Shown piece after piece: positions 46,071 to 57,123 of a stretch of DNA of 64,000 bases. Position 1 is the first letter of the stretch, and every line of letters starts with the position of its first letter. Both the position numbers and the translations under genes were made by a program. Origin of the DNA: Lutraria lutraria. Taxonomy: Eukaryota > Mollusca > Bivalvia > Venerida > Mactridae. The notes beneath the pieces were generated by a model, which made no database searches, had not been told where the DNA came from, and was given only the letters and a program-made list of their open reading frames with translations. The stretch spans positions 62,001 to 126,000 of the forward strand of contig OZ026843.1 in the NCBI GenBank assembly GCA_964023205.1. Reading direction: 5' to 3'.

Positions 46071-48577
46071 ACGAGTTCGACCCAGCTTGGGACTGCACAT
46101 TCATATCTTAACAATACATAAATACATACAAATAATACATGCGTGTTCAGCAAGTGCGATGACTTAACATTAGTAATTCAGTATATGTACATGTATGCAT
46201 AATGGAAGAGATATTAGACTGCATGTAGCAAAATAAAGTTTAAGTAACGTCAAGTAAAATAAAGTGGGAATCTTGTTATCATGCACAGGGGTAGAGAAAG
46301 TTGATATTTAAGGGACGCTTTTGAGAAAAGTAGTAAGATGGCGGACTAAATGTGATATTTTTGTGCAAAAATAGATACGTTTTCGGTAAGTTTGAACATT
46401 TTATTACATTACTGGATATAAAGTATATGCGCATCAGGTGGCCGCCGGTTTTAAGAAAGCTCACAACTTTAGTTCATGAACGTAGCTTTTGTGGTTTGGG
46501 AGCCAACTCCGGAACAATTTTCGAAGTTGGAAGTTGTGAATTGTCATCGCTGTGATTTCGTTTTAAAAGTCGTTATATAGACGTTTTAGACTAGTTTGAC
46601 ATTATTGAAACACTCATAGTGTAAATTTGAATCATCTGAAGGGGGAATTTGATGTCTGCCATTTTTGTAGCAGTTTGTCGGGTCCCGCACTCCCAATTTT
46701 CTCTTTTTAGGTACTTTTTCGAGAATGTTGATAACTTCAAGCTAATTTTAGAGAATGTTGGCCAAATTAATTATTGCTTTAATCAATGTACACTAACTTA
46801 GTACGCTAACTTATGATGGCTGTGTGTTATAACTATGAAGTCACATCACTTTATACATGTTTAATTATCGTTTTAAGTACATGCATTCTAATTTGCTTCT
46901 TATTGACTATCACAAGTAGATATTTTTTCTAATCGAAACGAAGTAAGCATCTCATGGTGCAGTGACCAGTACAGCAAACTTAATATGTATACATGTTAAT
47001 TAAGTACACCATATCTTTTGTTCATATCTAAGTTTAAAAGACTCAATGCAAAAAATACATAACTTATTAAGAATATTTCATTTCTGTTTGTTTTTCATTT
47101 AATAATAAAAACAATTTGTGATTATTATGTATAGTTCGATAGAATCTGGGAATCATTCTTTTTATAAATTAACATACAAACATACATGTTTTATAGCAAA
47201 TATATACATACAAACTATGACGATATAAGACATGGATTAATTAACAGCAGAGCACATGATGTTAATATTAATTTTGGGATGTTATGATGATACAATACTA
47301 TAAAGGCAATAAATAGAACATTGTGTGTGTAAATTATATAGATAATTATAACAGTTTGATAAATTTCTACTAAGGTTAGCATAAAAGTTAATTTTGCCAA
47401 ATCATTGATTATTTTTGTTCATGTAACAGTCATAATATTTGTGCTTCTACAGTCATGTGGACCATACTTACGGTAATTCTTAGTTCAGGAAATTTAGAGC
47501 AAAATCGTCTTCTATCATTTTTGAGTTGCAATATAATATATCATTATTATTCTGTCGTTTTTATGAATATTTATTGTCTAGTCAAGTTATAACAAACCCA
47601 GGTCAAAATAGTACAGAAATGAAATAATTAATCCGTGTACTTAAAGTCATAAGGTTCGTCGGCATCTAGAAATAGTTTACAGGGGCTCTCCTAAGGTCAA
47701 ATTAAGAGTATGCGCATGTAATACCAAAGGATTACCCCCCCCCCCCCCCCAAATTCTAAGATGTCAACAGTTGGGTTTTAGGCAATATTTTTATAATATT
47801 TTTACTGTATTTCTTACATTTCTCACTGTATGTGAATGCACGTGCATACAGTGCGTATAGTTAAGTATAGCCCAGGTTCATTATATCATTCTATCTCAGA
47901 GATTGTTTGTTAACATGTTATATTCTTTATTGTCCATGATGCGTTCAACTATCTTAACTTGGTCTTCCTTTGAGATGAGATATTCGTTCAGTAATCTGAT
48001 TTTATCCTGGTTATAACATTGAGTAATATTCTGTTAAGATATACAGCCCGAATAAAAAATTTCACTCCAAATAGGATTATCCATCTGCTGCATGTGAGTC
48101 ACAAGCATACATTAGATCATTCATCATTTCTTTTGTGCCGTAGTCCACAAATAACAACGAATATTAAAGACGTTTATAAGGTTTAATTATGAGTCCAGGT
48201 TCTTATTCTCTTTATACATAGCGCATGCGAATATTTTCTCTGTCGACTAGTTACTAAAAAGCAATAAATTCTGTGTTTTAAACAATGAAAATTTTATGTC
48301 AACTGGAGTTTAATGTTAATCGTGTTCCTGTGGATATATTTGGACATTTTGTGATTAATACGGATATTAGCTGTAATCTCCTTTGTGCATTTTACGCGGG
48401 ATAATGCACGCCTTTTTCACAGTTGACGGCACCAGTTACTAACTACAATTTCATTCAGATCATTCGATAACATTTTGTGTAAATATTCTGTGTACCACTG
48501 TGCTTATATTAGTGTTGGAGTTGATTTACTTGGATTGTGATTTGTTTTTCATGGAGTAATTCCAGACTCAGTTTTGA
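46071..48577. other. Interval without recognisable genes
   Basis: No exon series was recognised. A GC-richer patch at 46320-46560 contains AAGATGGCGGAC (YY1-like) and ACGTTTTCGGTAAG (donor-like), which could be part of a promoter and non-coding first exon. A run of about 15 C lies at about 47737-47750. Confidence 0.4.
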
Positions 48578-49631
48578 ATGGGGGCAAAATCAAAACAAAA
48601 GAAACGGACTAAATCACAAGCCTCTCCAGAATCGGTAAATATAATCCCCGATAAACGTTCTGCTACGGAAATCAATCGCCCAAATATGGCTTAGCAACAG
48701 TCCGCTTCGCAGATACCTTCAACTCCCGTACAACATGGGTTCCTGGCATCATTACCCCCTTATCCAGTTAACCACCAACTGTATTATTCACCACCAATGA
48801 CCGAACAATCTCCAGCAAGTATTAATTTGCATCAAACGATATTGGACAATATTGAAATAATGGATAAAAAATTAAATAAACTTGATGCCATTGAACAACA
48901 AGTACAATCTATTACTCAGAAAATGACATTGTTAGATAATAGAGTATCTGCACTCGAGTCGTCATTTTCAGATAATAAAAAAAAAAATGTGCGACATTGA
49001 ACGGAACAGAATCATGGACTCCCAAATTTGTGAAGAAATAAACGCTAAACAAACTATTATTGATAAAAATCTGATGGCTGACCGAACACAGATTGATAGT
49101 ATGTCACGTGATTTGAATACCTTGCGAGAGAACAATACTGATCTAAACGAACAAATTATTGACCTACAATCGAGATTGATGCGTGACAACCTCTTATTCC
49201 ACGGAATAAGTGAAAGCAGCTCATTTGAAGAGAGAAAGATTGAAAACTGTATTGAAAAATTCTATAAATTTTGTGAGGATGAATTAAAAATGGAGAATCA
49301 TAAAGCTAGCATAAAAATTGACAGAGCACATCGCATCGGGAAATTCTCACAAGGTAAAAATCGACCAATCGTCGCCAAATTTAATTTCCATCAAGATAAG
49401 TTAGAAATTAAACGCAGATCTTACGAATCGTCAAACCAAGATCGGAAGTTTGGAGTATCTGATCAATATCCCCAGGCCATCCGGGATCGCAGAAAAATAC
49501 TAGTTCCAGCGCTTATTGAAGCTAAGCGTAATAACAAAACCGCAAAATTGGTGTACGACAAATTGTACATTAACGGTCAAATATTTACTGCTGACAACGT
49601 GCATCTACTCAATAACGGTAACTCCAGATAG
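48578..49631 (+). pseudogene. LINE-F ORF1, one stop and one A-run frameshift
   Basis: Starts MGAKSKQKKRTKSQASPE, a basic N-terminus. TAG interrupts at 48692-48694. A Gln/Pro-rich stretch and a coiled coil (LDNIEIMDKKLNKLDAIEQQ) follow. An 11-A run (48977-48987) shifts the frame into the part that begins MCDIERNRIMDSQ. That part continues the coiled coil (NTLRENNTDLNEQIIDLQSR) and then has the RRM and C-terminal domain (DNLLFHGISES, IDRAHRIG, PIVAKFNFHQDK, YPQAIRDRRKIL). These are the parts of an L1-type nucleic-acid chaperone that packages LINE RNA. The stop TAG at 49629 lies in the same frame as the endonuclease that follows. Confidence 0.8.
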
Positions 49632-50834
49632 GACGCTCACACAAATAAGTTATCGTTCCTACTTTTGAATGTCAACGGAATAAGCAAAAAACTTGATGAC
49701 TGTGACTTTATAAACTTTGTTTCGGATTACGATATACTTCTTCGTACAGAAACCTGGATATCGCAGCATTCTAATGATAATCTAAATGGGTAAAAACATT
49801 TCACATGTGCTAGACCAAAATTTAATCGTTCGGCTAGGCGCAATAGTGGTGGTATAATTGTATATTATAAAGAAATTTATCACAACTATCTACAGCTCAT
49901 TAGCATGAATAATAATGATATTTTGTGGTTTAAACTTAGCAAAGATTTTACTGGTTATGAAAATGATACATACATTTGTATTTATGTGTCTGTTATATAC
50001 CACCCGAGAACTCTTCTGTATACACAAATATTAAATCTCCTATGTTTAATGGTGATTATTTTGATGTATTGAACCGTGATATTATGTGTTATAGTTATAG
50101 GAATGGTATATGTAACTGGTGATTTTAATGCACGCACGGGATTGTTGCCTGACTTTGTATCTAATATTCAGTTAGACCGTTTTGTGGACTTACCTACGGA
50201 TGATGAATTATTGTATACTTTGCCTGTACGGAAAAATAATGATGTGTGTACAAATCCGTTTGGCCAACATTTATTAAATCTTTGTAAATGTAATGATTTG
50301 TGTATTGTAAATGGCAGATTAGAACAAGGACATTTTACTTTTAATTCTTTGCACAGAAATAAACATATTGCTAGTACAGTAGACTATTTAATTTCAATGA
50401 AAAAATATTTTCACTATGTTTCAAATATGTGTGTACTTGATATGAATGAATTTTCAGATCATTGTCCAATTGTTTTTACATTGTCTTGCTTTCAACATAC
50501 TTCATTAAATACTGACAATAGTTGTAATGTTGATAAAATTACATTGGACAGTAGTAGAAAAACTGACTTTATTTCTAGTCTTGAACAGAATAGACATATA
50601 TTTAATGATATTTCAAATAAGTTAACTGTATGTAATAATGAATCTGACATAAATCAATGTATACAACAGTTCTCTAGTATAATACATGATATCTTATTCA
50701 AATTATTTGGTAAGACGTATGTTCAGAATAGTAAATCATCTTCGCATAGTAAGAAGAAATCTGTTTGGTTTAATGATGATTGTAGATTGGCTAAATCAGT
50801 ATTCCTTGATGCTAAAAGAAGGTATAAAAAATGA
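49632..50834 (+). pseudogene. LINE-F APE-type endonuclease
   Basis: Directly after the ORF1 stop the same frame gives SFLLLNVNGISKKL (catalytic Asn), DILLRTETWIS (catalytic Glu), RRNSGGIIVYYKEI and ILWFKLSKDF. It contains a TAA near 49791. After a frame change near 50076 it continues with YVTGDFNARTG (catalytic Asp/Asn), HIASTVDYLIS, then MNEFSDHCPIVFTL (catalytic Asp-His). Such endonucleases nick the target DNA to start target-primed reverse transcription. The domain order is complete, but the stop and frameshift inactivate this copy. Confidence 0.78.
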
Positions 50835-51281
50835 TCCATCAAATTGTAATGAACTATCTTTTCTTCAGGCACGGGCATCGTTTGCTAAAACCCAACGGAA
50901 ATGTAAGAAATCGTTTTATTGTAATGAGGGAGTAAAATTGTCATCTTTGTGTAAATCTTCTCCCAGAAAATTTTGAAAATATATCAATAAATTTAAAAAT
51001 AATTCATTACGTTCAAGCAATGTCGGAATTGATGATTTTATTAAGCATTTTGAAACTATTTCTAACACGCCTCATTGTGACTTTAGTAGCGATAATTATA
51101 CACAGTCTCGTGAAAATCCATTATACATTAATCAATTAGATGCGCCTATTACAGTAGATGAAATCGTTAAAACTCCAAAGAACCTAAAACGTAATAAAAC
51201 TTGCGATCTGGATGGTAATTTCGCCGAATTTTTTATTGCCGCTAGTGATTTTATTTCTCCGTATCTGTGTGTTTTATTTAA
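50835..51281 (+). pseudogene. LINE-F linker and start of the reverse transcriptase
   Basis: Contains QARASFAKTQRKCKKSFYC and then, near 51127-51281, an RT finger-type stretch, ITVDEIVKTPKNLKRNKTCD and ISPYLCVLF. The frame reaches exactly the FB-2 insertion point and resumes at 52811 with the next residues (NRIFDSGIYPEQW) once a single TTTATTTAA is kept. This shows the frame was continuous before FB-2 arrived. Confidence 0.75.
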
Positions 51282-52810
51282 ATGTCCGTGAAGTTGGCAG
51301 CCCAGCAGCCTAGCAGCCTAGCAGCGTGAAGTTAGCAGCCCAGCAGCCTAGCAGCCCAGCAGCGTGAAGTTAGCAGCCCAGCAGCCTAGCAGCCCAGCAG
51401 CTTAATATGTTTCTACAGATAAACTGCACAACAATTCATGCAAAAAATTAAAAACGCATGAAGTAATAACATTATGTTGCTGTCATGTTTATTAGAAGAA
51501 AAACATACGATTTGTATCGATTTTGTGAATCTGGCAGTGTAGCGGCCGTATAGCGGACTATTATAGTCAAACATATAAAATGCACAAGAAATCCGGCTAA
51601 ACACTTACGAATCTATGATATAATTCGATTTTATTCCTTTAACGTTCATTAGATGAGAACTTACACATTTTTTTCATTTTTTGTTTCTTTTTGTGAAGTT
51701 GGCAGCCCAGCAGCATAACAGCGTAATATATATTTATACAGATAAACTTCACAACAAATCGAGCTAAATACTTAAGAATGCATAAAATAATGTCAGTATG
51801 TCGTTTAAACAATAATTAACTGAAAATATATGATTTTCATTTTTTTTTCAATGTGGAATTAGCCGCTGCTAGCAGCGTGAAGTTGGCAGCCCAGCAGCGT
51901 CACAGCGTAATCTATATTTCTACAGATAAACTTCACAACAAATCAAGAAACATACTTCAGAATGCATAAAATAATGTCAGTCTGTTGTTTAAACATTAAT
52001 TAACAGAAAATATATAATTTTCATATATTTTTTTTTAATGTGAAATTAGCCGCTGCTAGCAGCGTGAAGTTGGCAGCCCAGCAGCGTAACAGCGTAATCT
52101 ATATTTCTACAGATAAACTTCACAACAAATCAAGAAAAATACTTCAGAATGCATAAGATAATGTCAGTCTGTTGTTTGAACGTTAATGAAATGAAAATAT
52201 ATGATTTTTCAAAAACAAATTGTGCGTGAAATTAGACGCTGCTGGGCTGCCAACTTCACGCTGCTAGCAGCGGCTAATTTCACATTGAAAAAAAAATATG
52301 AAAATTATATATTTTCTGTTAATTAATGTTAAACTGTAGAAATATATTAAGCTGCTGGGCTGCTAACTTCACGCTGCTGGGCTGCTAGGCTGCTGGGCTG
52401 CTAACTTCACGCTGCTGGGCTGCCAACTTCACGCTGCTGGGCTGCTAGGCTGCTTGGCTGCCAACTTCACGCTGCTAGTTTGAACGTTAATGAAATGAAA
52501 ATATATGATTTTTCAAAAAAAAATTGTGCGTGAAATTAGACGCTGCTGGGCTGCCAACTTCACGCTGCTAGCAGCGGCTAATTTCACATTGAAAAAAAAA
52601 TATGAAAATTATATATTTTCTGTTAATTAATGTTAAACTGTAGAAATATATTAAGCTGCTGGGCTGCTAACTTCACGCTGCTGGGCTGCTAGGCTGCTGG
52701 GCTGCTAACTTCACGCTGCTGGGCTGCCAACTTCACGCTGCTGGGCTGCTAGGCTGCTTGGCTGCCAACTTCACGCTGCTAGGCTGCTGGGCTGCCAACT
52801 TCACGGACAT
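51282..52810. mobile_element. Foldback element FB-2 with 9-bp target duplication
   Basis: 1529 bp. The left end is ATGTCCGTGAAGTTGGCAGC and the right end is its reverse complement. It is flanked by TTTATTTAA on both sides (51273-51281 and 52811-52819). The ends are built of a short module CAGCAGCCTAG/CAGCAGCGTGAAGTT repeated many times. Inside the left half a larger unit of about 183 bp is repeated three times (starting near 51695, 51878 and 52061). In the right half a 304-bp segment is tandemly duplicated (52174 and 52478). Modular inverted arms with a 9-bp duplication match the Drosophila Foldback and sea-urchin TU design. No protein is encoded. Confidence 0.85.
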
Positions 52811-53333
52811 TTTATTTAACAGAATCTTTGACTCAGGTATTTATCCAGAGCAATGGTCTAAAGGAGCTATCATATCGATTTTTAAAAAAGGTGATGCTAT
52901 ATGTCCTGCAAATTACAGGGGAATCACCATAATAAATGTTTTAGCTGAAATATTTTCTCTACTTTTACGTAACAGAATAAACAAATGGTCTGAGGATGAT
53001 AATATTTTCAATGATTGTCAATATGGATTTCGTGACAACAAGTCAACATCTGATGCTATATTTATTCTACACAGTGTAATACAAAAAATACTACAAAAAA
53101 ATAAGAAACTATGGTGTGTCTTTATTGATTACGAACGCGCTTTCGATACAGTTATTAGGGATGCTTTATGGGTAAAATTATTGAACTCGGGTCTGAGTTG
53201 TAAAATGTTAAACATTTTGAAAAGTATTTATAGTGATGTTCAATCATGTGTGAAACTTTCTAACCATATGAATATGTCTGATTTATTCGACGTATCATTA
53301 GGTCTAAAACAAGGTGAACCATTATCGCCATTA
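52811..53333 (+). pseudogene. LINE-F reverse transcriptase, palm region
   Basis: Continues the frame after FB-2: FDSGIYPEQWSKGAIISIFK, NYRGITIINVLAEIFSLLL, QYGFRDNKSTSDAIF, LWCVFIDYERAFDT (first catalytic Asp) and SLGLKQGEPLSPL. It then runs into FB-3 at 53334. A similar palm sequence occurs in LINE-A (NYRGITLVSCLSKLF). Confidence 0.8.
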
Positions 53334-54348
53334 TATAAATATCACATCCCACATAGGGTGATAGAACGTAATGTTCACCCGAGACGAGTAATGTCGACCG
53401 AGGCGTTAGCCGAGGTTGACATTACTTTGTCAAGGGTGAACATTACGTTCTATCACCCTATATGGGATGTGATATTTATTTTATTATACCGAAAAAAAAA
53501 AATTAGGAAAGACAAGAATGCAACAAACATGCTAACAATTACACGGTTCTTTTCGTACTGGTTGAGTCAAAACACTAAGTCTTCTTCAGAGATTGAAACG
53601 AAACATAGTTATTTGCGCTGTCAAATTATCTTCTGCTAAACGGGATGTCAAATTAAGAGTAGATTTTGATAATCGCCCATTAAAACGTCTAGGATATAGA
53701 ACAGATTGACTAAAACACGGCACCCGGTAATAACGCGTCAGCGCGTGAGGGCAGTTTCGTTATGGCAAGCGGGCCGAAATGTAATGTCACAGGGTAACAT
53801 TACGGATTGTCACCCTCTTACGTCACATAAGACTATATAGTAAATAAGTCACGTGAGGTATAATAATATTGTTTATTCTATTAATTAATGTTATTATACC
53901 TCACGTGATTTACTTACTCTATAGTCTTATGTGACGTCAGAGGGTGACAATCCGTAATGTTACCCTCAGACATTACATTTCGGCCCGCTTGCCATAACGG
54001 AACTGCCCTCGCGCGCTCAAGCGATATTACCGGGTGTCGGGTTTTATTCAATTTCTGTCGTATCGAATTCTATCCTTGTCTAGACACTTTAGGCACTTAG
54101 TAGAATATAGTTGTAGTTTGACATCCGGTTTTGCAGTTGACATTTTGACAGAAAGTAACTATGGTGTCAGAAAGAAGCTTCGTTTCAATTTCTATTATAG
54201 TTTTCGTTATATTTGTAAACATGTTTGTTGCATTTAGTGTCTTTCTTAATTATTGTTTTGTTCGGTATAATAAAATGCTAACGCCTCGGTCGACATGTCT
54301 CGGGTGAACATTACGTTCTATCACCCTATGTGGTATGTGATATTTATA
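53334..54348. mobile_element. Foldback element FB-3 (1015 bp, TA-flanked)
   Basis: Both ends carry TATAAATATCACAT, then GGGTGATAGAACGTAATGTT and CACCCGAGAC, in opposite orientation, flanked by TA (53332-53333 and 54349-54350). The left end is itself a hairpin: the same GTGAACATTACGTTCTATCA lies inverted again at about 53430-53450. The inverted match continues with changes through most of the element. Near the centre are two long arms (CACCCGGTAATA, GGCAAGCGGGCCGAAATGTA, GTCACGTGAGGTATAATAA on the left) around about 53880. TA flanks suggest Tc1/mariner-like mobilisation, but the long arms are foldback-like. No protein is encoded. Confidence 0.7.
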
Positions 54349-55085
54349 TAATATTACCAGTGTGATAGATTATAACACGTTATCTGAGAATGATACTGAG
54401 ATGTTATCAAGATATTTAATCCTTTTTGCTGATGATATCGTCTTATTAACTTAATAATAATAAGTATGTTAATAAGGTATATAATCTTTTGAAGAATGAT
54501 TTGGAATTGTTGCCTAATAAAATAAATTGGTGTTCACTTGTCAAAGATCTTTTATGCTCTCTCGGTTTTTATGATGCTTGGTTATTTCAATATGTTGGTG
54601 ATGAAAAAATATTTTTGAATATTGTTAAGCAGAAATTAAATGATCATTTTGTACAAATTTGGTTCAATAGAATAGAAAATTCAAGTAGAGCTTTATTTTA
54701 TAGAAACATTGCTGAGTTTAAATTTCAACCATATCTTAATATTGTAAATGTTACAAAATACCGTAAAGTATTGACTAAATTAAGAGTCTCTTCTCATAAA
54801 CTTTGTATCGAGACAGGTCGTTGGACTAAACCTAGTTTACCTCTTTATCAAAGGAACTGTTTTTCATGTAACTTATTTGAAGATGAATATCATTTTGTTT
54901 TAGAATGCCATCTTTATAATGAACTTAGACGTAAATATATCCCTTTATACTATAGAAGAAATCATAATATGCTCAAGTTAATAAATCTTTTTACTACAAC
55001 AAATGAGAATATACTTAAGAATCTAGCTCAGTATATATTTCATGCTTTTGAATTAAGAAATCAAATGTTATATGACAGAACTTAA
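54349..55085 (+). pseudogene. LINE-F FADD box and C-terminal Cys/His domain
   Basis: After FB-3 the frame gives LSENDTEMLSRYLILFADDI (FADD at about 54423) and stops soon after. It resumes at 54489 with DLELLPNKINWCSLVKDLLC, so most of the RT thumb is deleted. The last part has KYRKVLTKLRVSSHKLCIET, then CFSCN, EDEYHFVLECHLY and LRRKYIPLYYRRNHNML. This is the same C-terminal domain as in LINE-A and LINE-B, with a CxxC...H...C pattern that may bind nucleic acid. Confidence 0.78.
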
Positions 55086-55130
55086 AGGTGTAAAACTTTG
55101 TTATGTTTTACACAAAAGTTAACATTAATT

Positions 55131-56914
55131 AATTATATGTAATACTATGTCAATATATGCAAAAGCGTATATTTATTTTTTTCGATTGTAAACTTTTTTT
55201 CTTTTTCTTGTAGATGGTGTCATCGAAATTCTTCATTAGTTTGTCCTTGAACTTTCGTTTTCGTCAAGGATAATTTTTAGAAATGAATGAGTTTTCGTTT
55301 CGTTTATGAATAAGATTCATGATATTTTAGCGTAAGCTTTGTGCTTTGCTCTTGAGGTTTGACTTAAGGACCAAGGTACATTTTATAAATTAAATGATAG
55401 TTTACTTTAAACCTCTTCTAAATTTGTTTTTTCTTTTTGTTGACACCCGATTTTCGTCGCTGTTATTGTGTACATTTTTACTTATAAATAAAAAGATGGA
55501 TATTTTTTCTTTCAGTAGATGTTTTTCTCTGTAGGTATTCGATTTTTGCAGGTTCGTGTATTTTGAGGGAAAATACTGTGTTTATATTTAATATTGCTTT
55601 ATTACTGATTTAATGCACATGATCTGTTTCTTTGAAAAACCTTCTCCTTATGACTTGATTTTATGTATATATGTTTCATTTATTCTGCATTACCATTGTA
55701 TTATACCACGTATCCTCATGGGCCATATGGCTTACAGGATTGTATATAAATAAACTTGTGAGCAGTTATGTTGATAATTGTATTCGAAAATTACTTATTA
55801 ATCATTATACATCTGTCTCTATATGATAAGTACATCGCAACAATTAGATACTTTCAAGTACAAACTATACAGCAGAAGACTTATACAAATGTACGTGCGT
55901 AATCTAATTTGATGTATATGCTTCTCTATCCAATATGTATTTCTTTTTTCTTTTAATCAATTTGTTTTATCAATCAACCAATCATATTCATATACATTTG
56001 TACATATAAAACAAACATGTATAAGGCCACTATGTTACACTTTGTTAACATAGGTTATGCTTTGGAAACCGGAAATTTATTATTCAAGATAAATAAATTA
56101 GTATATTTCGGTAGACTTTAACCACTTAAATATAGTAAGTTGGTATATTTTGATTGTTGTAATTGTTTATTCATTCACATTAGATGTCTAGTTTTGAAAT
56201 TAATTACCCACTTACGCAAAATGCGAAAACATATGATGTATTTTATGTTTATTCTTTGTCTTTTAAGACTTAAATAAAAAAAAGTCGAGAGACCATTCTA
56301 TTTCAATGACAGTAGCACGATACTTAGTGCAAATTTCACTTTATAAACAAGGTGAAATTCAATGCATAATACATATTTCAAACAAGATTCTTATTTTTCA
56401 ACGGATGTATTCATAATACCAAGGACTTATATACATATATGTGTGTATACAAGTCCTTGATAATACCGATCATGATGAAAACATTCCCCACCCACCGTTT
56501 TACAACAGCAAATAATTCAATATAAGTATTAAAAAGAAATAAACAATGTTTGAAGAACTTTGATGATATATATGCTATCCAGTCAGGTTATATAAATGTA
56601 TTCATATACAATTTAACAACCTTTAACTAATAAATACTGAACGGCATATTGTTGTTGTATAGATTCGCAAGTGAAGAAAACGCCGCTTTGAAATTATTCA
56701 TATGTTTAAACTGACATTGTTCATTATGATGAACGATCAAAAATACAATAATTTCAACTTGAAATTTTACGACATATAGCAAGACTGCTTTGTATAAAAA
56801 AAGATCACGAGTGACCACCCTTAAAACTAAAGACAAATTCACTCGCTATTTCAAAAAATATTGTAAAATAGGAAATACAGAAACGCGAGACTGTCTTCTC
56901 ATCATGATCAAGTG
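55131..56914. other. LINE-F 3' flank and AT-rich spacer
   Basis: The first few hundred bases may be LINE-F 3' UTR, but no sharp end or tail was fixed. GGACTTATATACATATATGT and the inverted TACAAGTCCTTGAT form a small hairpin near 56423-56462. No gene recognised. Confidence 0.4.
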
Positions 56915-57123
56915 AAATGGGTCATAAGTAAACTTTCAGCATGATGCTGAAAACTTTTAGCATCATGCAGGGTCGTGCATTTATGACCATTATCGTACGT
57001 CATAGGAAGGGTCAAAATAACTTTCCGCATGATGCAGGATTTTATTTGCACGACTCTGCATCATCTTTCAGCATCATGCAGGAAGTTTCAGCATGATGCT
57101 GAAAACTTTTTTATGACCCATTT
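56915..57123. mobile_element. Small foldback/MITE with CAGCATGATGCTGA palindromes
   Basis: 209 bp. The ends are AAATGGGTCATAA and TTATGACCCATTT. Inside, TTTCAGCATGATGCTGAAAA occurs near both ends and AGCATCATGCAGG and GTCGTGCA occur as inverted pairs. Nearly the whole element can fold on itself. No clear target duplication was seen. Confidence 0.65.

Larger units (their letters stand above)
48578..55130 (+). mobile_element. LINE-F: L1/Tx1-like LINE split by two foldback elements
   Basis: In order: ORF1 (48578-49631), endonuclease (49632-50834), linker and reverse-transcriptase start (50835-51281), foldback element FB-2 (51282-52810), reverse-transcriptase palm (52811-53333), foldback element FB-3 (53334-54348), the FADD box (about 54423-54434) and, after an internal deletion, the C-terminal domain (54489-55085). 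It is the most complete LINE in the window. ORF1 and ORF2 resemble LINE-A in organisation and in the C-terminal Cys/His domain. Confidence 0.78.

Noticed and set aside
46320..46560. AAGATGGCGGAC with a donor-like CGGTAAGTTTG as a first exon
   Set aside because: The ATG is followed at once by a stop (ATGGCGGACTAA), and no coding frame leads into the donor.
51300..52800. CAGCAGCC array considered as a CRISPR-like or minisatellite array
   Set aside because: The repeats are arranged in inverted halves with clean 9-bp target duplication and interrupt a LINE, so a foldback transposon explains them better. There are no unique spacers.
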